64,000 nucleotides of DNA from Muraenolepis orangiensis. Its lineage: Eukaryota; Chordata; Actinopteri; Gadiformes; Muraenolepididae. Position 1 is the stretch's first letter. Every line of letters starts with the position of its first letter. This document shows, piece by piece, positions 1 to 12,000 of this stretch. The notes below the pieces were generated by a model that saw only the letters and a program-made list of their open reading frames with translations, searched no databases and had not been told where the DNA came from. The stretch spans positions 16,001 through 80,000 of the forward strand of contig JANIIK010000790.1 in NCBI GenBank assembly GCA_027704905.1, written 5' to 3'. The translations under genes and the position numbers were made by a program.

Positions 1-3000
1 GTGAGAGGAGAGGAGCGGGGAGAGAGGTGAGAGGAGAGGAGCGGGGAGAGAGGTGAGAGGAGAGGAGCGGGGAGAGAGGTGAGAGGAGAGGAGCGGGGAG
101 AGAGGTGAGAGGAGAGGAGAGAGGAGAGGAGCGGGGAGAGAGGTGAGAGGAGAGGAGCGGGGAGAGAGGTGAGAGGAGAGGAGCGGGGAGAGGAGAGAGC
201 GGAGAGGAGAGGTGAGAGGAGAGGAGCGGGGAGAGAGGTGAGAGGAGAGGAGCGGGGAGAGAGGTGAGAGGAGAGGAGCGGGGAGAGAGGTGAGAGGAGA
301 GGAGGGGAGAGGAGAGGAGCGGGGAGAGAGGTGAGAGGAGAGGAGCGGGGAGAGAGGTGAGAGGAGAGGAGCGGGGAGAGAGGTGAGAGGAGAGGAGCGG
401 GAGAGAGTGAGAGGAGAGGAGGGGGAGAGGAGAGGAGCGGGGAGAGAGGAGAGAGGAGAGGAGCGGGGAGAGAGGTGAGAGGAGAGGAGCGGGGAGAGAG
501 GAGAGAGGAGAGGAGCGGGGAGAGAGGTGAGAGGAGAGGAGCGGGGAGAGAGGTGAGAGGAGAGGAGCGGGGAGAGAGGTGAGAGGAGAGGAGAGAGGAG
601 AGGAGCGGGGAGAGAGGTGAGAGGAGAGGAGCGGGGAGAGAGGTGAGAGGAGAGGAGAGAGGAGAGGAGAGGAGAGAGGTGAGAGGAGAGGAGCGGGGAG
701 AGAGGTGAGAGGAGAGGAGCGGGGAGAGAGGTGAGAGGAGAGGAGCGGGGAGAGAGGTGAGAGGAGAGGAGCGGGGAGAGAGGTGAGAGGAGCGGGGAGA
801 GAGGTGAGAGGAGAGGAGCGGGGAGAGAGGTGAGAGGAGAGGAGCGGGGAGAGAGGTGAGAGGAGAGAGGAGAGGAGAGGAGAGAGGTGAGAGGAGAGGA
901 GCGGGGAGAGAGGTGAGAGGAGAGGAGCGGGGAGAGAGGTGAGAGGAGAGGAGCGGGGAGAGAGGTGAGAGGAGAGGAGCGGGGAGAGAGGTGAGAGGAG
1001 AGAGGAGAGAGGAGAGGAGCGGGGAGAGAGGTGAGAGGAGAGGAGCGGGGAGAGAGGTGAGAGGAGAGGAGCGGGGAGAGAGGTGAGAGGAGAGGAGCGG
1101 GGAGAGAGGTGAGAGGAGAGGAGCGGGGAGAGAGGTGAGAGGAGAGGAGCGGGGAGAGAGGTGAGAGGAGAGGAGCGGGGAGAGAGGTGAGAGGAGAGGA
1201 GCGGGGAGAGAGGTGAGAGGAGAGGAGCGGGGAGAGAGGTGAGAGGAGAGGAGCGGGGAGAGAGGTGAGAGGAGAGGAGCGGGGAGAGAGGTGAGAGGAG
1301 AGGAGGGGGAGAGGAGAGGAGCGGGGAGAGAGGAGAGAGGAGAGGAGCGGGGAGAGAGGTGAGAGGAGAGGAGCGGGGAGAGAGGTGAGAGGAGAGGAGC
1401 GGGGAGAGAGGTGAGAGGAGAGGAGCGGGGAGAGAGGTGAGAGGAGAGGAGCGGGGAGAGAGGTGAGAGGAGAGAGGAGGAGGGGAGAGAGGTGAGAGGA
1501 GAGGAGCGGGGAGAGAGGTGAGAGGAGAGGAGCGGGGAGAGAGGTGAGAGGAGAGGAGCGGGGAGAGAGGTGAGAGGAGAGGAGCGGGGAGAGAGGTGAG
1601 AGGAGAGAGGAGAGAGGAGAGGAGCGGGAGAGAGGTGAGAGGAGAGGAGCGGGGAGAGAGGTGAGAGGAGAGGAGCGGGAGAGAGGAGAGGAGCGGGGAG
1701 AGAGGTGAGAGGAGAGGAGCGGGGAGAGAGGTGAGAGGAGAGGAGCGGGAGAGAGGTGAGAGGAGAGGAGCGGGGAGAGAGGTGAGAGGAGGAGGAGAGG
1801 GGAGAGGAGAGGAGCGGGGAGAGAGGTGAGAGGAGAGGAGCGGGGAGAGAGGTGAGAGGAGAGGAGCGGGGAGAGAGGTGAGAGGAGAGGAGCGGGGAGA
1901 GAGGTGAGAGGAGAGGAGCGGGGAGAGGAGAGGAGCGGGAGAGAGGAGAGAGGAGAGGAGCGGGGAGAGAGGTGAGAGGAGAGGAGCGGGGAGAGAGGTG
2001 AGAGGAGAGGAGCGGGGAGAGAGGTGAGAGGAGAGGAGCGGGGAGAGAGGTGAGAGGAGAGGAGAGAGGAGAGGAGCGGGGAGAGAGGTGAGAGGAGAGG
2101 AGCGGGGAGAGAGGTGAGAGGAGAGGAGAGAGGAGAGGAGCGGGAGAGAGGTGAGAGGAGAGGAGCGGGGAGAGAGGTGAGAGGAGAGGAGCGGGGAGAG
2201 AGGTGAGAGGAGAGGAGCGGGGAGAGAGGTGAGAGGAGAGGAGCGGGGAGAGAGGTGAGAGGAGAGGAGCGGGGAGAGAGGTGAGAGGAGAGGAGCGGGG
2301 AGAGAGGTGAGAGGAGAGGAGCGGGGAGAGAGGTGAGAGGAGAGGAGCGGGGAGAGAGGTGAGAGGAGAGGAGCGGGGAGAGAGGTGAGAGGAGAGGAGC
2401 GGGGAGAGAGGTGAGAGGAGAGGAGCGGGGAGAGAGGTGAGAGGAGAGGAGCGGGGAGAGAGGTGAGAGGAGATGAGAGGAGAGGAGCGGGGAGAGAGGT
2501 GAGAGGAGAGGAGCGGGGAGAGAGGAGGGGGAGAGAGGTGAGAGGAGAGGAGCGGGGAGAGAGGTGAGAGGAGAGGAGCGGGGAGAGAGGTGAGAGGAGA
2601 GGAGCGGGGAGAGAGGTGAGAGGAGAGGAGCGGGGAGAGAGGTGAGAGGAGAGGAGCGGGGAGAGAGGTGAGAGGAGAGGAGCGGGGAGAGAGGTGAGAG
2701 GAGAGGAGCGGGGAGAGAGGTGAGAGGAGAGGAGCGGGGAGAGAGGTGAGAGGAGAGAGGAGAGGAGAGCGGGGAGAGAGGTGAGAGGAGAGGAGCGGGG
2801 AGAGAGGTGAGAGGAGAGGAGCGGGGAGAGAGGGAGAGGAGAGGGGAGAGAGGTGAGAGGAGAGGAGCGGGGAGAGAGGTGAGAGGAGAGGAGCGGGGAG
2901 AGAGGTGAGAGGAGAGGAGAGGAGCGGGGAGAGAGGTGAGAGGAGAGGAGCGGGGAGAGAGGTGAGAGGAGAGGAGCGGGGAGAGAGGTGAGAGGAGAGG

Positions 3001-6000
3001 AGCGGGGAGAGAGGTGAGAGGAGAGGAGCGGGGAGAGAGGTGAGAGGAGAGGAGCGGGGAGAGAGGTGAGAGGAGAGGAGCGGGGAGAGAGGTGAGAGGA
3101 GAGGAGCGGGGAGAGAGGTGAGAGGAGAGGAGCGGGGAGAGAGGTGAGAGGAGAGGAGCGGGGAGAGAGGTGAGAGGAGAGGGGAGAGAGGGAGAGGAGA
3201 GAGGTGAGAGGAGAGGAGCGGGGAGAGAGGTGAGAGGAGAGGAGGGGAGAGAGGTGAGAGGAGAGGAGCGGGGAGAGAGGTGAGAGGAGAGGAGCGGGGA
3301 GAGAGGTGAGAGGAGAGGAGCGGGGAGAGAGGTGAGAGGAGAGGAGCGGGGAGAGAGGTGAGAGGAGAGAGGAGCGGGGAGAGAGGTGAGAGGAGAGGAG
3401 CGGGGAGAGAGGTGAGAGGAGAGGAGCGGGGAGAGAGGTGAGAGGAGAGGAGCGGGGAGAGAGGTGAGAGGAGAGGAGCGGGGAGAGAGGTGAGAGGAGA
3501 GGAGCGGGAGAGAGGTGAGAGGAGAGGAGCGGGGAGAGAGGTGAGAGGAGAGGAGCGGGGAGAGAGGTGAGAGGAGAGGAGCGGGGAGAGAGGTGAGAGG
3601 AGAGGAGCGGGGAGAGAGGTGAGAGGAGAGGAGCGGGGAGAGAGGTGAGAGGAGAGGAGCGGGGAGAGAGGTGAGAGGAGAGGAGCGGGAGAGAGGTGAG
3701 AGGAGAGGAGCGGGGAGAGAGGTGAGAGGAGAGGAGCGGGGAGAGAGGTGAGAGGAGAGGAGCGGGGAGAGAGGTGAGAGGAGAGGAGCGGGAGAGAGGT
3801 GAGAGGAGAGGAGCGGGGAGAGAGGTGAGAGGAGAGGAGCGGGGAGAGAGGTGAGAGGAGAGGAGCGGGGAGAGAGGTGAGAGGAGAGAGGTGAGAGGAG
3901 AGGAGCGGGGAGAGAGGTGAGAGGAGAGGAGCGGGGAGAGAGGTGAGAGGAGAGGAGCGGGGAGAGAGGTGAGAGGAGAGGAGCGGGGAGAGAGGTGAGA
4001 GGAGAGGAGCGGGGAGAGAGGTGAGAGGAGAGGAGCGGGGAGAGAGGTGAGAGGAGAGGAGCGGGGAGAGAGGTGAGAGGAGAGGAGCGGGGAGAGAGGT
4101 GAGAGGAGAGGAGCGGGAGAGAGGTGAGAGGAGAGGAGCGGGGAGAGAGGTGAGAGGAGAGGAGCGGGGAGAGAGGTGAGAGGAGAGGAGCGGGGAGAGA
4201 GGTGAGAGGAGAGGAGCGGGGAGAGAGGTGAGAGGAGAGGAGCGGGGAGAGAGGTGAGAGGAGAGGAGCGGGGAGAGAGGTGAGAGGAGAGGAGCGGGGA
4301 GAGAGGTGAGAGGAGAGGAGCGGGAGAGAGGTGAGAGGAGAGGAGCGGGGAGAGAGGTGAGAGGAGAGGAGCGGGGAGAGAGGTGAGAGGAGAGGAGAGA
4401 GGTGAGAGGAGAGGAGCGGGGAGAGAGGTGAGAGGAGAGGAGCGGGGAGAGAGGTGAGAGGAGAGGAGCGGGGAGAGAGGTGAGAGGAGAGGAGCGGGGA
4501 GAGAGGTGAGAGGAGAGGAGCGGGGAGAGAGGTGAGAGGAGAGGAGCGGGAGAGAGGTGAGAGGAGAGGAGCGGGGAGAGAGGTGAGAGGAGAGGAGCGG
4601 GGAGAGAGGTGAGAGGAGAGGAGCGGGGAGAGAGGTGAGAGGAGAGGAGCGGGGAGAGAGGTGAGAGGAGAGGAGCGGGAGAGAGGAGAGGGAGAGGAGA
4701 GGAGCGGGGAGAGAGGTGAGAGGAGAGGAGCGGGGAGAGAGGTGAGAGGAGAGGAGCGGGGAGAGAGGTGAGAGGAGAGGAGCGGGGAGAGAGGTGAGAG
4801 GAGAGGAGCGGGGAGAGAGGTGAGAGGAGAGGAGCGGGGAGAGAGGTGAGAGGAGAGGAGCGGGGAGAGAGGTGAGAGGAGAGGAGCGGGGAGAGAGGTG
4901 AGAGGAGCGGGGAGAGAGGTGAGAGGAGAGGAGCGGGGAGAGAGGTGAGAGGAGAGGAGCGGGGAGAGAGGTGAGAGGAGAGGAGCGGGGAGAGAGGTGA
5001 GAGGAGAGGAGCGGGGAGAGAGGTGAGAGGAGAGGAGCGGGGAGAGAGGTGAGAGGAGAGGAGCGGGGAGAGAGGTGAGAGGAGAGGAGCGGGGAGAGAG
5101 GTGAGAGGAGAGGAGCGGGAGAGAGGTGAGAGGAGAGGAGCGGGGAGAGAGGTGAGAGGAGAGGAGCGGGGAGAGAGGTGAGAGGAGAGGAGCGGGGAGA
5201 GAGGTGAGAGGAGAGGAGCGGGGAGAGAGGTGAGAGGAGAGGAGCGGGGAGAGAGGTGAGAGGAGAGGAGCGGGGAGAGAGGTGAGAGGAGAGGAGCGGG
5301 GAGAGAGGTGAGAGGAGAGGAGCGGGGAGAGAGGTGAGAGGAGAGGAGCGGGGAGAGAGGTGAGAGGAGAGGAGCGGGGAGAGAGGTGAGAGGAGAGGAG
5401 CGGGGAGAGAGGTGAGAGGAGAGGAGCGGGGAGAGAGGTGAGAGGAGAGGAGCGGGGAGAGAGGTGAGAGGAGAGGAGCGGGGAGAGAGGTGAGAGGAGA
5501 GGAGCGGGGAGAGAGGTGAGAGGAGAGGAGCGGGGAGAGAGGTGAGAGGAGAGGAGCGGGGAGAGAGGTGAGAGGAGAGGAGCGGGGAGAGAGGTGAGAG
5601 GAGAGGAGCGGGGAGAGAGGTGAGAGGAGAGGAGCGGGGAGAGAGGTGAGAGGAGAGGAGCGGGGAGAGAGGTGAGAGGAGAGGAGCGGGGAGAGAGGTG
5701 AGAGGAGAGGAGCGGGGAGAGAGGTGAGAGGAGAGGAGCGGGGAGAGAGGTGAGAGGAGAGGAGCGGGGAGAGAGGTGAGAGGAGAGGAGCGGGGAGAGA
5801 GGTGAGAGGAGAGGAGCGGGGAGAGAGGTGAGAGGAGAGGAGCGGGGAGAGAGGTGAGAGGAGAGGAGCGGGGAGAGAGGTGAGAGGAGAGGAGCGGGGA
5901 GAGAGGTGAGAGGAGAGGAGCGGGGAGAGAGGTGAGAGGAGAGGAGCGGGGAGAGAGGTGAGAGGAGAGGAGCGGGGAGAGAGGTGAGAGGAGAGGAGCG

Positions 6001-9000
6001 GGGAGAGAGGTGAGAGGAGAGGAGCGGGGAGAGAGGTGAGAGGAGAGGAGCGGGGAGAGAGGTGAGAGGAGAGGAGCGGGGAGAGAGGTGAGAGGAGAGG
6101 AGCGGGGAGAGAGGTGAGAGGAGAGGAGCGGGGAGAGAGGTGAGAGGAGAGGAGCGGGGAGAGAGGTGAGAGGAGAGGAGCGGGAGAGAGGTGAGAGGAG
6201 AGGAGCGGGGAGAGAGGTGAGAGGAGAGGAGCGGGGAGAGAGGTGAGAGGAGAGGAGCGGGAGAGAGGTGAGAGGAGAGGAGCGGGGAGAGAGGTGAGAG
6301 GAGAGGAGCGGGGAGAGAGGTGAGAGGAGAGGAGGGGAGAGAGGTGAGAGGAGAGGAGCGGGGAGAGAGGTGAGAGGAGAGGAGCGGGGAGAGAGGTGAG
6401 AGGAGAGGAGCGGGAGAGAGGTGAGAGGAGAGGAGCGGGGAGAGAGGTGAGAGGAGAGGAGCGGGGAGAGAGGTGAGAGGAGAGGAGCGGGGAGAGAGGT
6501 GAGAGGAGAGGAGCGGGGAGAGAGGTGAGAGGAGAGGAGCGGGGAGAGAGGTGAGAGGAGAGGAGCGGGGAGAGAGGTGAGAGGAGAGGAGCGGGGAGAG
6601 AGGTGAGAGGAGAGGAGCGGGGAGAGAGGTGAGAGGAGAGGAGCGGGGAGAGAGGTGAGAGGAGAGGAGCGGGGAGAGAGGTGAGAGGAGAGGAGCGGGG
6701 AGAGAGGTGAGAGGAGAGGAGAGGGAGAGGAGAGGAGCGGGGAGAGAGGTGAGAGGAGAGGAGCGGGGAGAGAGGTGAGAGGAGAGGAGCGGGGAGAGAG
6801 GTGAGAGGAGAGGAGAGGGAGAGAGGTGAGAGGAGAGGAGCGGGGAGAGAGGTGAGAGGAGAGGAGCGGGGAGAGAGGTGAGAGGAGAGGAGCGGGGAGA
6901 GAGGTGAGAGGAGAGGAGCGGGGAGAGAGGTGAGAGGAGAGGAGCGGGGAGAGAGGTGAGAGGAGAGGAGCGGGGAGAGAGGTGAGAGGAGAGGAGCGGG
7001 GAGAGAGGTGAGAGGAGAGGAGCGGGGAGAGAGGTGAGAGGAGAGGAGCGGGGAGAGAGGTGAGAGGAGAGGAGCGGGGAGAGAGGTGAGAGGAGAGGAG
7101 CGGGGAGAGAGGTGAGAGGAGAGGAGCGGGGAGAGAGGTGAGAGGAGAGGAGCGGGGAGAGAGGTGAGAGGAGAGAGGTGAGAGGAGAGGAGCGGGGAGA
7201 GAGGTGAGAGGAGAGGAGCGGGGAGAGAGGTGAGAGGAGAGGAGCGGGGAGAGAGGTGAGAGGAGAGGAGCGGGGAGAGAGGTGAGAGGAGAGGAGCGGG
7301 GAGAGAGGTGAGAGGAGAGGAGCGGGGAGAGAGGTGAGAGGAGAGGAGCGGGGAGAGAGGTGAGAGGAGAGGAGCGGGGAGAGAGGTGAGAGGAGAGGAG
7401 CGGGGAGAGAGGTGAGAGGAGAGGAGCGGGGAGAGAGGTGAGAGGAGAGGAGCGGGGAGAGAGGTGAGAGGAGAGGAGCGGGGAGAGAGGTGAGAGGAGA
7501 GGAGCGGGGAGAGAGGTGAGAGGAGAGGAGCGGGGAGAGAGGTGAGAGGAGAGGAGCGGGGAGAGAGGTGAGAGGAGAGGAGCGGGAGAGAGGTGAGAGG
7601 AGAGGAGCGGGGAGAGAGGTGAGAGGAGAGGAGCGGGGAGAGAGGTGAGAGGAGAGGAGCGGGGAGAGAGGAGAGGAGAGGAGGGGAGAGAGGTGAGAGG
7701 AGAGGAGCGGGGAGAGAGGTGAGAGGAGAGGAGGGAGGAGAGAGGTGAGAGGAGAGGAGCGGGGAGAGAGGTGAGAGGAGAGGAGCGGGGAGAGAGGTGA
7801 GAGGAGAGGAGCGGGGAGAGAGGTGAGAGGAGAGAGGGAGAGGAGAGGAGGGGAGAGAGGAGAGGAGAGAGGTGAGAGGAGAGGAGCGGGGAGAGAGGTG
7901 AGAGGAGAGGAGCGGGGAGAGAGGTGAGAGGAGAGGAGCGGGGAGAGAGGTGAGAGGAGAGGAGCGGGGAGAGAGGTGAGAGGAGAGGAGCGGGGAGAGA
8001 GGTGAGAGGAGAGGAGAGGGAGAGGAGCGGGGAGAGAGGTGAGAGGAGAGGAGCGGGGAGAGAGGTGAGAGGAGAGGAGCGGGGAGAGAGGTGAGAGGAG
8101 AGGAGCGGGGAGAGAGGTGAGAGGAGAGGAGCGGGAGAGAGGAGAGGAGAGAGGTGAGAGGAGAGGAGCGGGGAGAGAGGTGAGAGGAGAGGAGCGGGGA
8201 GAGAGGTGAGAGGAGAGGAGCGGGGAGAGAGGTGAGAGGAGAGGAGCGGGAGAGAGGTGAGAGGAGAGGAGCGGGGAGAGAGGTGAGAGGAGAGGAGCGG
8301 GGAGAGAGGTGAGAGGAGAGGAGCGGGGAGAGAGGTGAGAGGAGAGGAGCGGGGAGAGAGGTGAGAGGAGAGGAGCGGGGAGAGAGGTGAGAGGAGAGGA
8401 GCGGGGAGAGAGGTGAGAGGAGAGGAGCGGGGAGAGAGGTGAGAGGAGAGGAGCGGGGAGAGAGGTGAGAGGAGAGGAGAGGAGAGGAGGGAGAGAGGTG
8501 AGAGGAGAGGAGCGGGGAGAGAGGTGAGAGGAGAGGAGCGGGGAGAGAGGTGAGAGGAGAGGAGCGGGGAGAGAGGTGAGAGGAGAGGAGCGGGGAGAGA
8601 GGTGAGAGGAGAGAGGTGAGAGGAGAGGAGCGGGAGAGAGAGGAGAGGGAGAGAGGTGAGAGGAGAGGAGCGGGGAGAGAGGTGAGAGGAGAGGAGCGGG
8701 GAGAGAGGTGAGAGGAGAGGAGCGGGGAGAGAGGTGAGAGGAGAGGAGGGGAGAGAGGGAGAGGAGAGAGCGGGGAGAGAGGTGAGAGGAGAGGAGCGGG
8801 GAGAGAGGTGAGAGGAGAGGAGCGGGGAGAGAGGTGAGAGGAGAGGAGCGGGGAGAGAGGTGAGAGGAGAGGAGCGGGGAGAGAGGTGAGAGGAGAGGAG
8901 CGGGGAGAGAGGTGAGAGGAGAGGAGCGGGGAGAGAGGTGAGAGGAGAGGAGCGGGGAGAGAGGGAGAGGAGCGGGGAGAGAGGTGAGAGGAGAGGAGCG

Positions 9001-12000
9001 GGGAGAGAGGTGAGAGGAGAGGAGCGGGGAGAGAGGTGAGAGGAGAGGAGAGAGGTGAGAGGAGAGGAGCGGGGAGAGAGGTGAGAGGAGAGGAGCGGGG
9101 AGAGAGGTGAGAGGAGAGGAGCGGGGAGAGAGGTGAGAGGAGAGGAGCGGGGAGAGAGGTGAGAGGAGAGGAGCGGGGAGAGAGGTGAGAGGAGAGGAGC
9201 GGGGAGAGAGGTGAGAGGAGACGGGGAGAGAGGTGAGAGGAGAGGAGCGGGGAGAGAGGTGAGAGGAGAGGAGGAGGGAGAGAGGGAGAGAGAGGAGCGG
9301 GGAGAGAGGTGAGAGGAGAGGAGCGGGGAGAGAGGTGAGAGGAGAGGAGCGGGGAGAGAGGTGAGAGGAGAGGAGCGGGAGAGAGGTGAGAGGAGAGGAG
9401 CGGGGAGAGAGGTGAGAGGAGAGGAGCGGGGAGAGAGGTGAGAGGAGAGGAGCGGGGAGAGAGGTGAGAGGAGAGAGGTGAGAGGAGAGGAGCGGGGAGA
9501 GAGGTGAGAGGAGAGGAGCGGGGAGAGAGGTGAGAGGAGAGGAGCGGGGAGAGAGGTGAGAGGAGAGGAGCGGGGAGAGAGGTGAGAGGAGAGGAGCGGG
9601 GAGAGAGGTGAGAGGAGAGGAGCGGGGAGAGAGGTGAGAGGAGAGGAGCGGGGAGAGAGGTGAGAGGAGAGGAGCGAGGAGAGAGGAGAGGAGAGAGGTG
9701 AGAGGAGAGGAGCGGGGAGAGAGGAGAGAGGAGAGAGGTGAGAGGAGAGGAGCGGGGAGAGAGGTGAGAGGAGAGGAGCGGGGAGAGAGGTGAGAGGAGA
9801 GGAGCGGGGAGAGAGGTGAGAGGAGAGGAGGGGGAGAGAGGTGAGAGGAGAGGAGCGGGGAGAGAGGTGAGAGGAGAGGAGCGGGGAGAGAGGTGAGAGG
9901 AGAGGAGAGAGGGAGAGAGGTGAGAGGAGAGGAGCGGGGAGAGAGGTGAGAGGAGAGGAGCGGGGAGAGAGGTGAGAGGAGAGGAGCGGGGAGAGAGGTG
10001 AGAGGAGAGGAGCGGGGAGAGAGGTGAGAGGAGAGGAGCGGGGAGAGAGGTGAGAGGAGAGGAGCGGGGAGAGAGGTGAGAGGAGAGGAGCGGGAGAGAG
10101 GAGAGGAGAGAGGGGAGAGAGGTGAGAGGAGAGGAGCGGGGAGAGAGGTGAGAGGAGAGGAGCGGGGAGAGAGGTGAGAGGAGAGGAGCGGGGAGAGAGG
10201 TGAGAGGAGAGGAGCGGGGAGAGAGGTGAGAGGAGAGGAGCGGGGAGAGAGGTGAGAGGAGAGGAGCGGGGAGAGAGGTGAGAGGAGACGGGGAGAGAGG
10301 TGAGAGGAGAGGAGCAGGGAGAGAGTGAGAGGAGAGAGGTGAGAGGAGAGAGGGGAGAGAGGAGCGGGGAGAGAGGTGAGAGGAGAGGAGCGGGGAGAGA
10401 GGTGAGAGGAGAGGAGCAGGGAGAGAAGAGAGGAGAGAGGTGAGAGGAGAGGAGCGGGGAGAGAGGAGAGGAGAGGGAGAGAGGTGAGAGGAGAGGAGCG
10501 GGGAGAGAGGTGAGAGGAGAGGAGCGGGAGAGAGGTGAGAGGAGAGAGGAGAGGAGCGGGGAGAGAGGTGAGAGGAGAGGAGCGGGGAGAGAGGTGAGAG
10601 GAGAGGAGCGGGGAGAGAGGTGAGAGGAGACGGGGAGAGAGGTGAGAGGAGAGGAGCGGGGAGAGAGGTGAGAGGAGAGGAGCGGGGAGAGAGGTGAGAG
10701 GAGAGGAGCGGGGAGAGAGGTGAGAGGAGAGGAGCGGGGAGAGAGGTGAGAGGAGAGGAGCGGGGAGAGAGGTGAGAGGAGAGGAGCGGGGAGAGAGGTG
10801 AGAGGAGAGGAGCGGGGAGAGAGGTGAGAGGAGAGGAGCGGGGAGAGAGGTGAGAGGAGAGGAGCGGGGAGAGAGGTGAGAGGAGAGGAGCGGGGAGAGA
10901 GGTGAGAGGAGAGGAGCGGGGAGAGAGGTGAGAGGAGGGGAGAGAGGTGAGAGGAGAGGAGCGGGGAGAGAGGTGAGAGGAGAGGAGCGGGGAGAGAGGT
11001 GAGAGTGAGAGGAGAGGAGCGGGGAGAGAGGTGAGAGGAGAGGAGCGGGGAGAGAGGTGAGAGGAGAGGAGCGGGGAGAGAGGAGAGAGGAGAGGAGCGG
11101 GGAGAGAGGTGAGAGGAGAGGAGCGGGGAGAGAGGTGAGAGTAGCGGGGAGAGAGGTGAGAGGAGAGGAGCAGGGAGAGAGGAGAGAGGAGAGGAGCGGG
11201 GAGAGAGGTGAGAGGAGAGGAGCGGGGAGAGAGGTGAGAGGAGAGGAGCGGGGAGAGAGGTGAGAGGAGAGGAGCGGGGAGAGAGGTGAGAGGAGAGAGG
11301 TGAGAGGAGAGGAGCGGGGAGAGAGGTGAGAGGAGAGAGGAGAGGAGCGGGGAGAGAGGTGAGAGGAGAGGAGCGGGGAGAGAGGAGAGAGGAGAGGAGC
11401 GGGGAGAGAGGAGAGAGGAGAGGAGCGGGGAGAGAGGTGAGAGGAGAGGAGAGAGGAGAGAGGTGAGAGGAGAGGAGCGGGGAGAGAGGTGAGAGGAGAG
11501 GAGAGGGGAGAGAGGTGAGAGGAGAGGAGCGGGGAGAGAGGTGAGAGGAGAGGAGCGGGGAGAGAGGTGAGAGGAGAGAGGTGAGAGGAGAGGAGCGGGG
11601 AGAGAGGTGAGAGGACGGGGAGAGAGGTGAGAGGAGAGGAGCAGGGAGAGAGGTGAGAGGAGAGAGGTGAGAGGAGAGAGGGGGAGAGAGGAGCGGGGAG
11701 AGAGGTGAGAGGAGAGGAGCGGGGAGAGAGGTGAGAGGAGAGGAGCGGGGAGAGAGGTGAGAGGAGAGGAGCGGGAGAGAGGTGAGAGGAGAGGAGCGGG
11801 GAGAGAGGTGAGAGGAGAGGAGCGGGGAGAGAGGTGAGAGGAGAGGAGCGGGGAGAGAGGTGAGAGGAGAGGAGGGAGAGGAGAGGAGGGAGAGGAGCGG
11901 GGAGAGAGGTGAGAGGAGAGGAGCGGGGAGAGAGGTGAGAGGAGAGGAGCGGGGAGAGAGGTGAGAGGAGAGGGGAGAGAGGTGAGAGGAGAGGAGCGGG

